Origin: UBA2334 sp964396895
Lineage (GTDB): Bacteria > Pseudomonadota > Gammaproteobacteria > Burkholderiales > Burkholderiaceae_C
Reading direction: 5' to 3'
DNA: 64,000 bases
Assembly (NCBI GenBank): GCA_964396895.1
Contig: CAYNGJ010000004.1
Location: forward strand, 62,001-126,000
Both the position numbers and the translations under genes were made by a program. The stretch's first letter is position 1, and every line of letters starts with the position of its first letter. Below are positions 53,211 to 62,514 of the stretch, piece by piece. Below the pieces are notes generated by a model. That model was not told the origin of the DNA, searched no databases, and saw only the letters and a program-made list of their open reading frames with translations.

Positions 53211-56200
53211 ATGAATGCTCCCACCCCCCTCCAGTACCTGACCCCGCCGCAGGCGGAAGCACCCCGGCTCAGGGAGATTCCCTACAACTACACGTCGTTT
53301 TCGGACCGTGAAATTGTCATTCGACTGCTGGGCGCCCAGGGGTGGGCGGTGCTCAACCAGTTACGCCAGGAGCGCCGCACTGGCCGCTCGGCGCGCATGC
53401 TGTACGAGGTGCTGGGCGACGTCTGGGTGGTTCAGCGCAACCCCTATTTGCAAGACGACCTGCTGGACAACCCCAAGCGCCGACGCCAGCTGGTGGATGC
53501 CCTGCACCACCGCCTGGGCGAGGTGCAAAAGCGCCGCACGCCCGGTGACGATGCCGCCCGCGATGCGCTGGTGGGCCAATTGTTGGGGGCGGCCAGCGCG
53601 GCGGTCGAGCGTTTTGCCCGCCAGTTCGACGAGATGGCCCGCCTGCGTGGCCAGGTGGTGCGCACCCTGGGCCGTTGCACATCCAAAGACAACATCAAGT
53701 TCGACGGCCTGAGCCGCGTCAGTCACGTGACCGACGCCACCGACTGGCGCGTGGAATACCCCTTTGTGGTGCTCACGCCCGATACCGAGGCCGAAATGGC
53801 CCGCCTGGTCAGAGGCTGCATTGAGCTGGGGTTGACCATCATTCCCCGAGGGGGCGGCACCGGCTACACCGGCGGTGCCATTCCGCTGACGTGGCAAAGC
53901 GCGGTCATCAACACCGAAAAGCTGGAGGCCATGACCGAGGTCGAGCTGGTGGATTTGCCGGGCGTGGACCACCCGGTGCCCACGGTCTGGACCGAAGCGG
54001 GTGTGGTGACCCAGCGCGTGGCCGATGCCGCCGACCGGGCGGGCTATGTGTTCGCCGTGGACCCCACCAGCGCCGAGGCCAGCTGCGTGGGCGGCAACAT
54101 TGCCATGAACGCGGGCGGTAAAAAAGCCGTGCTGTGGGGCACCGCGCTGGACAACCTGGCCAGCTGGCGCATGGTCACGCCCGACGCACAGTGGCTGGAG
54201 GTGACCCGCCTGAACCACAACCTGGGCAAGATCCACGACGTTGCCACTGCCAGCTTCGAGCTGCAGTACTTCGAGGCCGACGGCAAAACCCCCATCCGCA
54301 CCGAGCGGCTGGACATTGCCGGCCCCAGCTTCCGCAAGGAGGGTCTGGGCAAGGACGTGACCGACAAGTTCCTCAGTGGCCTGCCCGGCATCCAGAAGGA
54401 GGGCTGCGACGGCCTCATCACCAGCGCTCGCTGGGTGGTGCACAAGCTGCCCGCCCACACCCGCACGGTGTGTCTGGAGTTTTTTGGCAATGCGCGCGAC
54501 GCGGTGCCCAGCATCGTCGAAATCAAGGACTTCATGTTCGCTGAGGCCAAGCGCTCCGGTGTGCTGCTGGCCGGCCTGGAGCACTTGGACGACCGCTACC
54601 TCAAAGCCGTGGGATACGCCACCAAGAGCAAACGCGTGACCACATCGCCCGTGCCCAAAATGGTGCTGGTGGGCGACATCGTGGGCGACGACGCCGATGC
54701 CGTGGCCCGCGCCACCAGCGAGGTGGTGCGCATTGCCAACAGCCGCAACGGCGAAGGCTTTGTGGCCATCAGCGCCGAGGCACGCAAAAAGTTCTGGCTG
54801 GACCGCAAGCGCACGGCGGCCATCAGCAAGCACACCAACGCTTTCAAGGTGAACGAGGACGTGGTCATTCCACTCCCCCGCATGGCCGAGTACACCGATG
54901 GCATCGAACGCATCAACATCGAGCTGAGCCTGCGCAACAAGTTGAAGCTGTGCGACGAGCTGGAGGCGTTTTTTCACCAGCGTTCATTGCCATTGGGCAA
55001 AACGGACGACGCCAGCGAAATCGCCAGTGCCGAACTGCTGGAAGACAGGGTGCAGCAAGCCCTGGCGCTGGTGGGCAGCGTGCGCGACCTGTGGGCTGGC
55101 TGGCTGGCGGATGTGGACCTGCTGTTCCCACAGTTGCAAGACCACAGCTTGCGCGCCAGTTGGAAAACCCAGCTGCGTGCGCCCTTGCAAGGCATTTTCT
55201 CGGGCGCGGCCTTTGGCCCTGTGTTGGCCGAGTGCAATGCCATTCACCAGCGCGTGCTCAAAGGCCGGGTCTGGGTGGCGCTGCACATGCACGCCGGTGA
55301 CGGCAATGTGCACACCAACATCCCCGTCAACAGTGACAACTACGACATGCTGCAGACCGCGCACGAGGCGGTGGCCCGCATCATGACGCTGGCGCGCAGC
55401 CTGGACGGTGTCATTTCGGGCGAGCACGGCATTGGCATCACCAAGCTGGAGTTCCTGACCGACGAGGAACTGGCCCCGTTTGCCGACTACAAGCGTCGCA
55501 TCGACCCGGAAGGTCGGTTCAACAAAGGCAAGTTGCTCAGAAATACAGAGCTGGTAAATGAATCGCATCAAGCGATAGGTGCCAAAAATACTGAAAATAA
55601 TTCAGCTGCCACCCACACGCTGCACGCCGACCTGACCAACGCCTACACCCCCAGCTTCGGGTTGATGGGCTACGAGTCGCTGATCATGCAGCAGAGCGAC
55701 ATCGGGGACATCGCCGCCAGCATCAAGGACTGCTTGCGCTGCGGCAAGTGCAAGCCCGTGTGCGCCACCCATGTGCCCCGCGCCAACCTGCTGTACAGCC
55801 CGCGCAACAAAATTCTGGCCACCTCGCTGCTGATCGAAGCGTTCCTGTACGAGGAGCAAACGCGCCGGGGCATCAGCATCAAGCATTGGGAAGAGTTCGA
55901 AGATGTGGCTGACCACTGCACCGTGTGTCACAAGTGCGAGTCGCCCTGCCCGGTCAAAATTGACTTTGGCGATGTGTCCATGAACATGCGCAACCTGCTG
56001 CGCAAGATGGGGCAAAAGAGCTTCAAGCCCGCCGCCGCCCTGGCCATGGCCATGCTCAACACGCAAAACGGCACGGCCATTGCGGTGCTGCGCAAGCTGG
56101 TGCTGGACTGGGGAGCGACCGGGGTCAACCTGGGCAACCGCATGCTGTCGGCCTTTGTCAAGAAGCAGACCACCTTGCCACCGCCCAGCGTGGGCCGCGC

Positions 56201-57158
56201 ACCGCTCAAAGAGCAGGTCATTCATTTCGTGAACAAGAAAATGCCCGGTGGACTGCCCAAAAAAACCGCGCGTGCGCTGCTGGACATCGAAGACCGGGAC
56301 TACGTGCCCATCATCCGCAACCCGCAGGCCACCACATCGGACACCGAGGCGGTGTTCTATTTCCCCGGTTGCGGGTCCGAGCGCATGTTCAGCCAGGTGG
56401 GCTTGGCCACCCAGGCCATGTTGTGGCATGCGGGCGTGCAAACCGTGCTGCCGCCGGGCTACCTGTGCTGCGGCTACCCGCAGCGCGGCAGCGGCGACTT
56501 TGACAAGGCTGAAAAAATCATCACCGACAACCGGGTGCTGTTTCACCGCGTGGCCAACACCTTGAACTACCTGGACATCAAGACCGTGGTGGTCAGCTGC
56601 GGCACCTGCTACGACCAGTTGCAGGACTACCAGTTCGACAAAATCTTCCCAGGCTGCCGCATCGTGGACATCCACGAGTACCTGCTGGAAAAAGACATCA
56701 AACTGCCGCCAGGGCAGGGGGGCTACCTGTTCCACGACCCCTGTCACAGCCCCATGAAGCAGCAAGACCCCCTGACCACGGTCAAGGCGCTGGTGGGCGA
56801 TGCGGTCATTAAAAGCGAGCGATGCTGTGGTACCGCAGGCACCCTGGCGGCCGGGCGACCCGAAATATCCACCCAGGTGCGCTTTCGCAAAGAGGAAGAG
56901 CTGCGCAAGAACGAGAAGCAGCTGGCGGCGCTGGTCGAGGCCACCGGCGCAGCGCCACAGAGCGGTCCGGTCAAGATGTTGACCAGTTGTCCCGCTTGCC
57001 TGACGGGCCTGACGCGATTCAGCGAAGACCTGCAAAACGGTTTGATGGAGGCCGATTACATCGTGGTCGAAATGGCACGCCAATTGTTGGGTGAAAACTG
57101 GCTGCCCGAGTACGTGCAGCGGGCCAACCATGGCGGCATTGAGCGGGTGCTGGTATGA
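53211..57158 (+). CDS. FAD-linked oxidase / iron-sulfur fusion (DUF3683, D-lactate or glycolate dehydrogenase type)
   Basis: The 1315-residue protein fuses three parts. An N-terminal DUF3683 region (IPYNYTSFSDREIVIRLLG) is followed by an FAD-binding-4 oxidase (IPRGGGTGYTGGAIPL; C-terminal domain with HMHAGDGNVHTNIPV and GEHGIG, to about residue 775), then a 4Fe-4S pair (CLRCGKCKPVC from Cys841, CTVCHKCESPCP) and two CCG domains (Cys1086 and Cys1205), as in GlcF/LldE. It should pass electrons from a 2-hydroxy acid to the quinone pool. Repeat copy 8 is embedded in frame at about residues 780-797, the linker between the oxidase and Fe-S parts. The next gene overlaps by four bases. The exact substrate is unknown. 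Confidence 0.9.
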   Translation: MNAPTPLQYLTPPQAEAPRLREIPYNYTSFSDREIVIRLLGAQGWAVLNQLRQERRTGRSARMLYEVLGDVWVVQRNPYLQDDLLDNPKRRRQLVDALHHRLGEVQKRRTPGDDAARDALVGQLLGAASAAVERFARQFDEMARLRGQVVRTLGRCTSKDNIKFDGLSRVSHVTDATDWRVEYPFVVLTPDTEAEMARLVRGCIELGLTIIPRGGGTGYTGGAIPLTWQSAVINTEKLEAMTEVELVDLPGVDHPVPTVWTEAGVVTQRVADAADRAGYVFAVDPTSAEASCVGGNIAMNAGGKKAVLWGTALDNLASWRMVTPDAQWLEVTRLNHNLGKIHDVATASFELQYFEADGKTPIRTERLDIAGPSFRKEGLGKDVTDKFLSGLPGIQKEGCDGLITSARWVVHKLPAHTRTVCLEFFGNARDAVPSIVEIKDFMFAEAKRSGVLLAGLEHLDDRYLKAVGYATKSKRVTTSPVPKMVLVGDIVGDDADAVARATSEVVRIANSRNGEGFVAISAEARKKFWLDRKRTAAISKHTNAFKVNEDVVIPLPRMAEYTDGIERINIELSLRNKLKLCDELEAFFHQRSLPLGKTDDASEIASAELLEDRVQQALALVGSVRDLWAGWLADVDLLFPQLQDHSLRASWKTQLRAPLQGIFSGAAFGPVLAECNAIHQRVLKGRVWVALHMHAGDGNVHTNIPVNSDNYDMLQTAHEAVARIMTLARSLDGVISGEHGIGITKLEFLTDEELAPFADYKRRIDPEGRFNKGKLLRNTELVNESHQAIGAKNTENNSAATHTLHADLTNAYTPSFGLMGYESLIMQQSDIGDIAASIKDCLRCGKCKPVCATHVPRANLLYSPRNKILATSLLIEAFLYEEQTRRGISIKHWEEFEDVADHCTVCHKCESPCPVKIDFGDVSMNMRNLLRKMGQKSFKPAAALAMAMLNTQNGTAIAVLRKLVLDWGATGVNLGNRMLSAFVKKQTTLPPPSVGRAPLKEQVIHFVNKKMPGGLPKKTARALLDIEDRDYVPIIRNPQATTSDTEAVFYFPGCGSERMFSQVGLATQAMLWHAGVQTVLPPGYLCCGYPQRGSGDFDKAEKIITDNRVLFHRVANTLNYLDIKTVVVSCGTCYDQLQDYQFDKIFPGCRIVDIHEYLLEKDIKLPPGQGGYLFHDPCHSPMKQQDPLTTVKALVGDAVIKSERCCGTAGTLAAGRPEISTQVRFRKEEELRKNEKQLAALVEATGAAPQSGPVKMLTSCPACLTGLTRFSEDLQNGLMEADYIVVEMARQLLGENWLPEYVQRANHGGIERVLV
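55548..55600 (+). repeat. Dispersed AT-rich repeat, copy 8, inside coding sequence
   Basis: GAGCT (55548-55552), 24 bases ending AGCGAT, AGGTGCC (55577-55583), then an A-rich tail. It is AT-rich inside a very GC-rich gene, stays in frame without a stop, and encodes ELVNESHQAIGAKNTEN, low-complexity polar linker sequence. Confidence 0.75.
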
Positions 57159-57628
57159 GGCAGGCTCCGGTCGTCCCCTCCGGGGTGGCGCAGCCCGCCA
57201 GTTGCCCCCTGTGCGAGGCCGATGGCGGTGTGCTGGTGGTGCGCTTGCCAGATTGCCGCGTCATCCGTGCCCAGGAGCCGGGTTTTCCAGCGTTCTACCG
57301 CGTGGTGCTGGCGGCCCATGTGGCAGAGTGGACAGATCTGGACGAGCCCGCGCAGTGGGCGCTCATGCGCGTGGTCAACACGGTGGAGCGCAGCCTGCGC
57401 GAGCGTTTGTGCCCCACCAAAATCAACCTCGCCGCGATGGGCAATGTGGTGCCCCACCTGCACTGGCACGTCATCGCCCGTTTTGACTGGGACAGCCACT
57501 TTCCCGCACCGGTCTGGTCGCAAGCCCTGCGCGACGTGTCGCCCCATCACCTGGCGGCATTGAACGAGCGCATGGCCGAGGTGGATCAGCTCATTGCCCA
57601 ACGGTTACAGCCCGACACCGTGGTCTGA
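57155..57628 (+). CDS. HIT-family protein
   Basis: The 157-residue histidine-triad protein has PHLHWHVIAR (His101, 103, 105), the nucleotide hydrolase or transferase signature, and a Cys pair CPLC near the N-terminus. The substrate is likely a nucleotide derivative but is not known. Its ATG overlaps the stop of the large oxidoreductase by four bases. Confidence 0.88.
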   Translation: MRQAPVVPSGVAQPASCPLCEADGGVLVVRLPDCRVIRAQEPGFPAFYRVVLAAHVAEWTDLDEPAQWALMRVVNTVERSLRERLCPTKINLAAMGNVVPHLHWHVIARFDWDSHFPAPVWSQALRDVSPHHLAALNERMAEVDQLIAQRLQPDTVV

Positions 57629-57681
57629 GCTGGGCATGGCCCGGCGAAGTTTTCCATTCAACGACAGACAGGAGCCCTTTC

Positions 57682-58095
57682 ATGGCCGGATTGCAAGCTG
57701 ACACCCCCACACCCACTTCACTCACCGTGCACCAACAGTCGCGGGTGCTGGAGGTGGGTTTTTCCGATGGGCGTGAGTTCCGAATTCCGTTTGAGCTGAT
57801 GCGGGTGTATTCCCCATCCGCCGAAGTCCAGGGGCATGGTCCCGGCCAAGAGGTGCTGCAAACCGGCAAGCGCGACGTGACCATTGTGGGTTTGGAGCCC
57901 GTGGGCAATTACGCGGTGCAGCCCACCTTCTCCGACGAGCACAGCAGTGGCATCTACTCCTGGGACTACCTCTATTTCCTGGGCAGCCAGCAGGCAGATT
58001 TGTGGTCTGAATACAACACTCGGCTTCAGACGGCCGGTGTAGACCGGGATGCACCCATGCCAGGCAAGTCTGGGCATGGTTGTGCCAACCATTGA
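57682..58095 (+). CDS. DUF971 (gamma-butyrobetaine-hydroxylase-like N-terminal) protein
   Basis: The 137-residue protein carries the DUF971 domain (LEVGFSDGREFRIPFELMRVYSPSAEVQGHG, shown by its key residues FSDG, F, LR and SPSAEVQGH; VGNYAVQPTFSDEHSSGIYSWDYL). The fold resembles the N-terminal domain of gamma-butyrobetaine hydroxylase, but no oxygenase domain is present. Function unknown; often linked to Fe-S or ubiquinone genes, here 17 bases before ubiE. Confidence 0.85.
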   Translation: MAGLQADTPTPTSLTVHQQSRVLEVGFSDGREFRIPFELMRVYSPSAEVQGHGPGQEVLQTGKRDVTIVGLEPVGNYAVQPTFSDEHSSGIYSWDYLYFLGSQQADLWSEYNTRLQTAGVDRDAPMPGKSGHGCANH

Positions 58096-58112
58096 CGTTT
58101 AGCATCTGACGC

Positions 58113-58844
58113 ATGAGCACCACCCATTTCGGTTTCGAGTCGGTTGACGAGCAAGACAAGGCACGCAAAGTGCGCGGCGTTTTCGACTCTGTGGCCCCCA
58201 AATACGACCTGATGAACGACGTCATGTCGGGCGGTCTGCACCGCATCTGGAAGGCCTACACCCAAACCGTGGCCAATGCCCGTGAGGGCTACCAGGTGTT
58301 GGACATCGCGGGCGGCACGGGCGATCTGTCCCTGGGTTTTGCGCCGCGCGTGGGCAAAACAGGCCGTGTGGTCCACACCGACATCAACGAGGCCATGCTG
58401 CGCGAGGGCCGCGCGCGCCTGCTGGACAAGGGCATTGCCCTGCCCACCCTGGTGTGTGACGCCGAGCAGCTGCCGTTTCCCGATAACCAGTTCGATTTGG
58501 TGTCGGTGGCCTTTGGCCTGCGCAACATGACCCACAAGGACCTGGCCCTGAAGGAAATGTGCCGCGTACTCAAGCCCGGTGGCCGTTTGCTGGTGCTGGA
58601 ATTTTCCCGGGTGGCCAAACCGCTGGAGAAGGCCTATGACTGGTATTCCTTCAACCTGCTGCCCAAGCTCGGCGGCCTCATCGCCAATGATGAAGCCAGC
58701 TACCGCTACCTGGCGGAGTCCATCCGCATGCACCCCTCGCAGGAGGAGCTCAAGGCCATGATGAAGGTGGCGGGCTTTGGGCATGTGGACGTGCACAACC
58801 TCACTGGGGGCGTGGTGGCACTGCACGTCGGAACCAAATGCTGA
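58113..58844 (+). CDS. ubiE: Ubiquinone/menaquinone C-methyltransferase UbiE
   Basis: UbiE is the SAM-dependent methyltransferase for the C-methylation step of ubiquinone synthesis. The 243 residues include FDSVAPKYDLMNDVMS, the SAM-binding LDIAGGTGDLSLGF, FGLRNMTHKDLALKEM and CRVLKPGGRLLVLEF. It starts 17 bases after the DUF971 gene and heads a run of membrane and ubiquinone genes. Confidence 0.96.
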   Translation: MSTTHFGFESVDEQDKARKVRGVFDSVAPKYDLMNDVMSGGLHRIWKAYTQTVANAREGYQVLDIAGGTGDLSLGFAPRVGKTGRVVHTDINEAMLREGRARLLDKGIALPTLVCDAEQLPFPDNQFDLVSVAFGLRNMTHKDLALKEMCRVLKPGGRLLVLEFSRVAKPLEKAYDWYSFNLLPKLGGLIANDEASYRYLAESIRMHPSQEELKAMMKVAGFGHVDVHNLTGGVVALHVGTKC

Positions 58845-58897
58845 GGAGTGGGCTCCCACCGACAAGATGATGCTGAGATTGTGATCTGGAGACAACC

Positions 58898-59899
58898 ATG
58901 AAACTGCTTTCTGTCCTGATGGTGATGGCCCTGGTGCTGTCCTCGCCCGAGGTGTTCGCCAAGCGATTGGGCGGTGGCTCGTCGTTCGGCAAACAGTCTG
59001 GCAACGTCACCCAGCGCAACGCTGCCCCACCGGCAAATGCCCCTGGCGCTGCGGGCAATGCCGCCACGCCAGCGCCAGCGAATGCCGCATCGGCCACCAA
59101 GGCGCCCGCACCTGCTGCTGCACCCGCCCAAAAGCCATGGGGTGCCATGCTGGGCGGGCTTGCGGCCGGTTTGGGCCTGGCTTGGTTGGCGTCGTCCCTG
59201 GGGCTGGGAGAGGCTTTCGGCCAGGTGCTGATGTTCCTGCTGCTGGGGGTGGCTGTGTTGGCGGTGGTTGGCATGGTGCTGCGCGCCAAGCGTGTTGCAC
59301 CCGCACAGGCCAGCGGGCTGGCCTATCAGGGCGCGGGCGGCGCCGACTTGCCCCGCAGCTACAGCCCCAACAACGTCGGCAACGACGCGTCGGCCCGCCC
59401 TTGGGAGCGCAGCACCACAGGTTTTGAAGCCAGCCGTTTCAGCGAACCGCCCAAGGTGATCCCGGGGGGCAGCATCATAGGGTCGGCGCTGGCGGGTTCT
59501 TCGCAGTGGGGTGTGCCAGCCGGTTTTGATGTCGATGGTTTTCTGTCCGCCTCGAAAGCCAACTTCATTGGCTTACAGGCCGCTTGGGACCGTTCCGACG
59601 TTCCCACGCTGCGGGCCATGATGACCGACGACATGCTCGCGCAGATCACCGCGCAGTTGGCCGAGCGTGAGCGCCAGGCGCCAGGTGCGGTCAACGCCAC
59701 CGATGTGGTCATGTTGGAGGCGCACCTCTTGGGCATTGAAGAAGCGCAGGACGAATACATGGCCAGCGTCGAGTTCTCTGGCATGTTGCGCGAGGACGCC
59801 TCCGCTGGCCCCAGCCCTTTCCGGGAGGTCTGGAACATCACCCGAGCCAAGTCCGGCCCAGGCGGTTGGCTGGTGGCAGGCGTGCAAGCCCTGCAGTGA
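58898..59899 (+). CDS. Tim44-like domain membrane protein
   Basis: The 333-residue protein has a signal peptide or anchor (residues 1-21), an Ala/Pro-rich linker (about 40-80), two hydrophobic segments (about 85-125), and a C-terminal Tim44-like domain (FLSASKANFIGLQAAWDRSDVPTLRAMMTDDM, key residues F, QAAWDRSD and LR). The Tim44 domain binds membranes or partner proteins in mitochondrial import; its bacterial role is unclear. It lies between ubiE and ubiJ, a common betaproteobacterial position. Confidence 0.82.
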   Translation: MKLLSVLMVMALVLSSPEVFAKRLGGGSSFGKQSGNVTQRNAAPPANAPGAAGNAATPAPANAASATKAPAPAAAPAQKPWGAMLGGLAAGLGLAWLASSLGLGEAFGQVLMFLLLGVAVLAVVGMVLRAKRVAPAQASGLAYQGAGGADLPRSYSPNNVGNDASARPWERSTTGFEASRFSEPPKVIPGGSIIGSALAGSSQWGVPAGFDVDGFLSASKANFIGLQAAWDRSDVPTLRAMMTDDMLAQITAQLAERERQAPGAVNATDVVMLEAHLLGIEEAQDEYMASVEFSGMLREDASAGPSPFREVWNITRAKSGPGGWLVAGVQALQ

Positions 59900-59947
59900 G
59901 TCAAGGCGCTGACCAGGCCTTTTGGCAATCCGTCAAAATCGGGGCGT

Positions 59948-60532
59948 ATGAACACCACGCCCCCTTTTTCATTTCCGCCCCTGCCCGGTTTGTCGCTGCT
60001 CCAGAACCTGGTGGAATCCGTCCAATTGCCGCCCTGGGTCATTGACGAGACCCAAAACCGGGTCGTGCTGCTGCTGAACCATGTGCTCATGCAGGAGCCA
60101 CAGGCCCAAGAGCGCATCCGTCGGCAGTGTGGCAAGTCGGCCCGTTTGTTGTGGGGGCGTTTCGAGCTCACGCTGACCGCCACTCCCGCGGGTTTGCTGG
60201 AGCGTCAACCCTTTCCGCTGCCCCCTGGCCAGCCGCCTGCGCGGGCCGACTTGGTGGTGTCGCTCACGCAGACCGCGTTGCCGGATTTGCTGGGCACGGT
60301 GGTGCGGGGCGACAAGCCGGCGGTGTCCATTGAGGGTGACGTGCAGCTGGCGGCCGAGGTGGCCTGGCTGGCGGACAACGTGCGCTGGGACGTCGAAGAG
60401 GACTTGTCGCGTGTGTTGGGCGATGCCGCAGCCCACACCCTGGTGAAGGCGCTGGGGGTGGCTGGTCTGGCGCTGCGGTCTTTTGTTGGGCGTGTCAAAC
60501 CAGCGCCTGCTGTCGACGTCGCCTCGTCATGA
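59948..60532 (+). CDS. ubiJ: Ubiquinone biosynthesis accessory protein UbiJ
   Basis: The 194-residue SCP2-domain protein forms the lipid-binding scaffold of the ubiquinone synthesis complex with UbiK. Its N-terminal LLNHVLMQEPQAQERIRR-type segment and SIEGDVQLAAEVAWLADNVRWDVEEDLSRVLGD (key WDVEEDLSRVLGD) match UbiJ. The stop overlaps ubiB by four bases, confirming the pairing. Confidence 0.9.
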   Translation: MNTTPPFSFPPLPGLSLLQNLVESVQLPPWVIDETQNRVVLLLNHVLMQEPQAQERIRRQCGKSARLLWGRFELTLTATPAGLLERQPFPLPPGQPPARADLVVSLTQTALPDLLGTVVRGDKPAVSIEGDVQLAAEVAWLADNVRWDVEEDLSRVLGDAAAHTLVKALGVAGLALRSFVGRVKPAPAVDVASS

Positions 60533-62082
60533 GCCGCTTTTTTCGCGGCGCGTTCATCCTGTGGGTGGTGTTTCGCCACGGGCTGGACGAACTGGTGTTG
60601 TCCAGCTTTTCGCACCCTTGGTTGCGCCGCTTCACGCGTGTGCTCACCGTGGGTCGCACCCTCGATCAGCCCAGGGGCCAGCGCTTGCGCCTGGCACTGG
60701 AGTCGCTGGGCCCCATCTTTGTGAAGTTTGGGCAGGTGCTGTCCACCCGCCGGGATTTGCTGCCGCCCGACATCGCCGACGAGCTGGCCTTGCTGCAGGA
60801 CCGGGTGCCGCCTTTTGCCAGTGACGTGGCCGTGGGGACCATCGAGCAGGCCTTTGGCCGCAGCATTGACCAGGTGTTTGCCACCTTCGAGCGCACGCCG
60901 GTGGCCAGTGCGTCCATTGCCCAGGTTCACTTCGCCGTGTTGTCCGACGGACGTGAGGTGGCCGTCAAGGTGCTGCGGCCCCGCATGTTGCTGGTCATTG
61001 AGAAAGACCTGGCCCTCATGCGCCTGATGGCGGGTTGGGTGGAGCGCTTGTCTGCGGATGGCAAGCGGCTCAAGCCCCGCGAGGTGGTGGCCGAATTTGA
61101 CAAATACCTGCACGATGAACTCGATTTGTTGCGCGAAGCCTCCAGTGCGGCCCAGTTGCGCCGCAACATGCAGGATCTGAACCTGGTGCTGATCCCGGAA
61201 ATGATCTGGGACTACTGCCGTCCCGATGTGATGGTGATGCAGCGCATGCACGGTGTCCCCATCAGCCAGACGGAGCGCTTGCGCAGCGCTGGGGTGGACA
61301 TCAAGCGCCTGGCCCGGGATGGGGTCACCATTTTTTTCACCCAGGTGTTTCGCGACGGTTTTTTCCATGCCGACATGCACCCTGGCAACATCCAGGTCAG
61401 CTTGGCGCCGGAAACGTTCGGCCGCTACATTTCGCTGGATTTTGGCATCGTTGGCACACTGACCGAGTTCGACAAAGAGTACCTGGCGCAGAACTTCACC
61501 GCGTTTTTCCAGCGCGACTACAAGCGAGTCGCCGAGCTGCACATCGAGTCGGGCTGGGTGCCGCCCGACACGCGCGTGGATGAGCTGGAGGCCGCCGTTC
61601 GGGCCGTCTGCGAGCCGTACTTTGACCGCCCCTTAAGGGAAATATCGCTGGGCATGGTGCTGATGCGCCTGTTCCAGACATCGCGCCGCTTTCATGTGGA
61701 AATCCAGCCCCAGTTGGTGCTGCTGCAAAAGACCTTGCTCAACATTGAAGGCCTGGGTCGGCAGTTGGATCCTGATTTGGACCTGTGGAGCACCGCCAAG
61801 CCTTTCCTCGAAAAATGGATGATGGAGCAGGTCGGCCCGGAAAAGCTGCTGCAGCAACTCAAGGCCGAGGTGCCGCACTACGCCAAGCTGTTGCCCGCGC
61901 TGCCCAGGTTGTTGCACGATGCACTGCGCCGACAGGCCATGGCCCCATCCCATGAACTGAAGGAGTTGTTGGCCGAGCAACGGCGCACCAACCGGTTGCT
62001 GCAAGGCATGGTCTGGGCGGCGACGGGCTTTGTGGTCGGCTTGTTTGCCATGCAGGTGTACCTGCACATCCGGGTCTGGTGA
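60529..62082 (+). CDS. ubiB: Ubiquinone biosynthesis atypical kinase UbiB
   Basis: UbiB is an ABC1/ADCK-type protein, an ATPase-like kinase fold needed for ubiquinone synthesis. The 517 residues include the KxGQ motif (IFVKFGQVLSTRRDLLP), SASIAQVHFAVLSDGREVAVKV, HADMHPGNIQV and YISLDFGIVG, then a C-terminal membrane segment (VWAATGFVVGLFAMQVYL). It is translationally coupled to ubiJ by a four-base overlap. Confidence 0.96.
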   Translation: MSRFFRGAFILWVVFRHGLDELVLSSFSHPWLRRFTRVLTVGRTLDQPRGQRLRLALESLGPIFVKFGQVLSTRRDLLPPDIADELALLQDRVPPFASDVAVGTIEQAFGRSIDQVFATFERTPVASASIAQVHFAVLSDGREVAVKVLRPRMLLVIEKDLALMRLMAGWVERLSADGKRLKPREVVAEFDKYLHDELDLLREASSAAQLRRNMQDLNLVLIPEMIWDYCRPDVMVMQRMHGVPISQTERLRSAGVDIKRLARDGVTIFFTQVFRDGFFHADMHPGNIQVSLAPETFGRYISLDFGIVGTLTEFDKEYLAQNFTAFFQRDYKRVAELHIESGWVPPDTRVDELEAAVRAVCEPYFDRPLREISLGMVLMRLFQTSRRFHVEIQPQLVLLQKTLLNIEGLGRQLDPDLDLWSTAKPFLEKWMMEQVGPEKLLQQLKAEVPHYAKLLPALPRLLHDALRRQAMAPSHELKELLAEQRRTNRLLQGMVWAATGFVVGLFAMQVYLHIRVW

Positions 62083-62144
62083 GCGGGTTTGCCCCCCTTG
62101 GAGCGCAGCTGCCGACCGTGGCGCTTAAAAAGGCAGGTGCAAAC

Positions 62145-62150
62145 TATAAT
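62145..62150 (+). promoter_or_regulatory. -10 element for the FmdB-like / DUF502 / aspS group
   Basis: TATAAT lies 36 bases before the FmdB-like gene start, after the ubiB stop. The -35 is unclear. It marks the likely start of a new transcript. Confidence 0.5.
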
Positions 62151-62186
62151 TTGAGGTTTTCCTTTGTTCACCCAGGGTTCAACCTC

Positions 62187-62504
62187 ATGCCTATTTACGC
62201 GTACAAATGCGGGTCGTGTGGCCACGCCAAAGACGTTTTGCAGAAAATGTCGGATGACCCATTGACCGTGTGTCCCCAGTGTGGTGCAGCAAGCTTCAGC
62301 AAACAATTGACGGCGGCCGGTTTCCAGCTGAAGGGTTCGGGCTGGTATGCCACCGATTTCCGTGGTGGCGCGGCAGCCGCCACACCGGCGGCGGCATCGG
62401 CCACCTCCGGTGAAGTGGCCACTGCAGCCCCTGCCGAGTCTGCGGCATCGGCCAGCCCCGCGCCGGCCGCCACACCCTGTGGCGGTTCGTGCGCCTGCCA
62501 CTGA
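62187..62504 (+). CDS. FmdB-family zinc-ribbon protein
   Basis: The 105-residue protein has a zinc ribbon of two CxxC pairs (YKCGSCGH and VCPQCGA) typical of the FmdB family, then an Ala-rich linker and a Cys-rich end CGGSCACH. The family is linked to regulation or metal handling but its role is not settled. Its ATG at 62187 gives the standard MPIYAYKC start. DUF502 and aspS follow closely. Confidence 0.9.
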   Translation: MPIYAYKCGSCGHAKDVLQKMSDDPLTVCPQCGAASFSKQLTAAGFQLKGSGWYATDFRGGAAAATPAAASATSGEVATAAPAESAASASPAPAATPCGGSCACH

Positions 62505-62514
62505 GACTGTGTTG

